NCBI GenBank assembly: GCA_900550775.1
Contig: URTH01000093.1
Coordinates: 1-6,939, forward strand
Direction of reading: 5' to 3'
Length of the DNA: 6,939 bases
From: an uncultured Eubacteriales bacterium
Lineage (GTDB): Bacteria; Bacillota; Clostridia; Monoglobales; Monoglobaceae
Every line of letters begins with the position of its first letter. Within the stretch, counting starts at the first letter, position 1. A program made the translations under genes and the position numbers. Positions 5,735 through 6,939 of this stretch are shown piece by piece. The notes below the pieces were generated by a model. The model did no database searches and was not told the origin of the DNA. It saw nothing but the letters and a program-made list of their open reading frames with translations.

Positions 5735-6010
5735 TTATACAATGCCGTGTGCCATCATAGCATCGGCAACCTTCAAAAATCCTGCGATGTTTGCACCGGC
5801 TACATAGTTTCCGGCCATGCCGTACTTTTCAGCGGCCTCATCGGTCTTTTTAAAGATGTCCTCCATGATGTTCTTCAGCTTTGCGTCAACCTCTTCAAAG
5901 GTCCAGGAATAACGCATGCTGTTCTGGCACATTTCAAGAGCGGATGTTGCAACTCCGCCGGCATTGGAAGCCTTGCCAGGTACGAAGTAGATATGTTCCT
6001 GAAGATATTC
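5735..6010 (-). CDS. gdhA: Glutamate dehydrogenase (NADP type), C-terminal fragment, 5'-truncated
   Basis: GdhA makes glutamate from 2-oxoglutarate and ammonia with NADPH. About 91 C-terminal residues are present: EYLQEHIYFVPGK, then ASNAGGVATSALEM, CQNSMRYSWTFEEVDAKL, EKYGMAGNYVAGANIAGF and the end VADAMMAHGIV, followed by TAA. These match the last fifth of bacterial hexameric glutamate dehydrogenases (about 445 residues) closely. Homology ends near 6010. Beyond that the frame reads only KQIEQ before an in-frame TGA at 6026-6028, whereas the family should continue with a conserved segment such as the one before EYLQ. The rest of the gene is missing because the sequence switches to an AT-rich helicase gene on the other strand. 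An internal ATG at 5932 could produce a 65-residue product but is unlikely to matter. The fragment probably represents an intact gene in its original genome, cut here by the join. Confidence 0.9.
   Translation of the reverse strand, partial: EYLQEHIYFVPGKASNAGGVATSALEMCQNSMRYSWTFEEVDAKLKNIMEDIFKKTDEAAEKYGMAGNYVAGANIAGFLKVADAMMAHGIV
5998..6010. other. Breakpoint joining gdhA to a helicase gene head to head
   Basis: The bases cctgaagatattc serve both sides. Read on the minus strand they encode the EYLQ of GdhA; read on the plus strand they encode PEDI, which leads into the helicase VLSAFNKG motif. Left of this point GdhA homology is continuous and the helicase frame makes no sense; right of it the reverse holds. 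The base composition also drops to about one third GC. The shared 12 or so bases are what short-overlap assembly chimeras or microhomology-mediated recombination would leave. Confidence 0.8.
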
Positions 6011-6657
6011 TTGTTCTATCTGCTTTCAATAAAGGTGATTGTGGTACTATTGCAATTAATAATGCAATCCAGAAAATTGCTAATCCAAACTATGGATCAG
6101 AAAAATGTATCAAATCTGGAGATACGACATATTACGTTGGTGATATAGTAATTCAGATCAAAAATAATTATGAAGCAGAAGTGGATATGGGGGATATGAA
6201 TATAGAAAATGCTTCTCAAAATGATGAACCTTCTATAAATAACACATTTATTCCTAATGGTATGTTAGGAAAGATTATTGATATTTATGACGAAATTATT
6301 CCATATACAAATGAACATAAGACAGGCGCTATTATTGATTTTGATGGTGTCAGAGTAAAATATGAAAAATCAGAAATGTCAATGTTGCTGCTTGGATATG
6401 CAATTTCTATTCATAAAAGCCAAGGAGGAAGTGCTAAGGTGACGATTACACTTACACCATCTTGTCATGCTTATATGATGAATTCTAATTTATTATATGT
6501 GGCATTAACACGTACAAAAGAAAAATGCTTTCATATTGGAGATAAAGACACTGTAAACAGATCCATTAAAAAGAAAGAGAATTTTAAGAGGAACACTTTT
6601 TTATTAGATATATTAAAGAAGTTAAAAATTAAATTAAACAAAAAGGAGAGCAAATGA
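6001..6657 (+). CDS. RecD-like superfamily 1B DNA helicase, C-terminal fragment, 5'-truncated
   Basis: RecD-like helicases are ATP-driven 5'-to-3' DNA unwinding enzymes. About 218 C-terminal residues are present. They begin with EDILVLSAFNKGDCGTIAIN, which matches the segment where RecD2 proteins have a VLSP...G..LN motif. Next come VGDIVIQIKNNY and GMLGKIIDI...INFDG-like IIDFDGVRVKY, the SH3-like insert region. Then LGYAISIHKSQGG (about 6390-6429), the late helicase motif of the UvrD_C_2 domain, and LLYVALTRTKEK (about 6495-6525), the arginine-containing motif VI. The tail is Lys-rich. The Walker A and B motifs are absent because the N-terminus is lost at the breakpoint. The frame stays open back to 5881, but that part is antisense to gdhA and should not be translated as helicase. 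The AT-rich codon use and the coupled HD-domain gene suggest a phage or other mobile element; this is inference. Confidence 0.85.
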   Translation, partial: EDILVLSAFNKGDCGTIAINNAIQKIANPNYGSEKCIKSGDTTYYVGDIVIQIKNNYEAEVDMGDMNIENASQNDEPSINNTFIPNGMLGKIIDIYDEIIPYTNEHKTGAIIDFDGVRVKYEKSEMSMLLLGYAISIHKSQGGSAKVTITLTPSCHAYMMNSNLLYVALTRTKEKCFHIGDKDTVNRSIKKKENFKRNTFLLDILKKLKIKLNKKESK

Positions 6658-6939
6658 AGTCAGAATTATTTAAAAACGAATTAAAAACAATTACTTCAGA
6701 TGATATTCGTGATTTTGCAAAAGTTGTTTTGGACGATGCCCCAGACTATTTTTTCAAAGTTGCGGCAAGTTCTACAGGTAAATATCACCCGGCATACGCG
6801 CTGGGTGATGGCGGTTTAATGCGTCATACAAAAGCAGTATTAAGGATTTACAATTATATCATCGGATTAGAACAGTACCAGAATCAGTTTGATGAGAGAT
6901 GGATAGATCTTGGACGTGTTGCTTGTTTGGCACATGATA
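6654..6939 (+). CDS. HD-domain phosphohydrolase-like protein, N-terminal fragment
   Basis: The gene begins at ATG 6654, overlapping the helicase stop (ATGA), with AAGGAG about five bases upstream (6643-6648). It runs off the right edge after about 95 codons. The protein starts MKSELFKNELKTITSDDIRD and contains SSTGKYHPAYALGDGGLMRHTKAVL followed by LGRVACLAHD at the edge. The His of MRHT and the final His-Asp pair are the first metal ligands expected for an HD-type metal-dependent phosphohydrolase; the last Asp of the domain is beyond the window. Small HD proteins with the KYHP..G.GGL.RHT pattern are often found in phages and other accessory elements, where substrates may be nucleotides or cyclic nucleotides, but the actual substrate is unknown. 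Translational coupling to the helicase suggests they are made together. Confidence 0.8.
   Translation, partial: MKSELFKNELKTITSDDIRDFAKVVLDDAPDYFFKVAASSTGKYHPAYALGDGGLMRHTKAVLRIYNYIIGLEQYQNQFDERWIDLGRVACLAHD

Noticed and set aside
5881..6000. The upstream part of the helicase frame, which would make a 258-residue protein
   Set aside because: These 40 codons are antisense to highly conserved GdhA sequence and do not look like helicase. The open frame is accidental; the helicase is truncated at the breakpoint.
1..6939. CRISPR arrays, tRNA or rRNA genes, riboswitches, insertion sequence ends
   Set aside because: I looked for spaced direct repeats, cloverleaf-like segments, known conserved RNA motifs and transposase genes and saw none.

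Overview
The window looks like the chromosome of a Gram-positive, clostridial-type bacterium, with an unrelated-looking AT-rich segment joined at its right end. The evidence for Clostridia is ZapA beside a U32/DUF3656 protein, maf directly upstream of an mreB homologue, AGGAG-type ribosome binding sites, several plausible TTG starts and a moderate GC content (individual lines counted by eye run from about 45 to 73 percent). I cannot name a genus.

Positions 1 to about 5420 hold a compact minus-strand gene array, read from right to left: a Nudix hydrolase of the ADP-ribose pyrophosphatase type, zapA, a U32-family protein of the RlhA type, dut, maf and an mreB-like gene. Gaps are about 15 to 42 bp and most starts have a clear Shine-Dalgarno sequence, so this is probably one operon. 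It ends at an intrinsic terminator (186-212). Beyond that lies the first 31 codons of a THUMP-type RNA methyltransferase that runs off the left edge. The array mixes nucleotide-pool and metabolite sanitation (Nudix, dUTPase, Maf), division and shape (ZapA, MreB-like) and rRNA modification (probably the U32 protein and the methyltransferase). The most unusual protein is the MreB homologue: three of its ATP-site motifs carry non-consensus residues while its first phosphate loop and its adenosine loop look normal.

Positions 5419 to 5734 have no convincing gene. They hold a perfect 14-bp-stem hairpin and a few short repeats. Positions 5735 to about 6010 encode the last 91 residues or so of glutamate dehydrogenase (GdhA) on the minus strand.

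At about 5998-6010 the GdhA reading frame stops abruptly and, on the opposite strand, the C-terminal half of a RecD-like helicase begins without its N-terminus. The DNA after this point is much more AT-rich (about one third GC in a counted line) and carries a second gene, an HD-domain protein, overlapping the helicase stop codon. Two 5'-truncated genes joined head to head over about 12 bp of shared sequence, with a composition shift, point to a chimeric assembly join or a real recombination breakpoint with a mobile element. I found no new defence or other novel system; the join and the degenerate MreB are what deserve follow-up.
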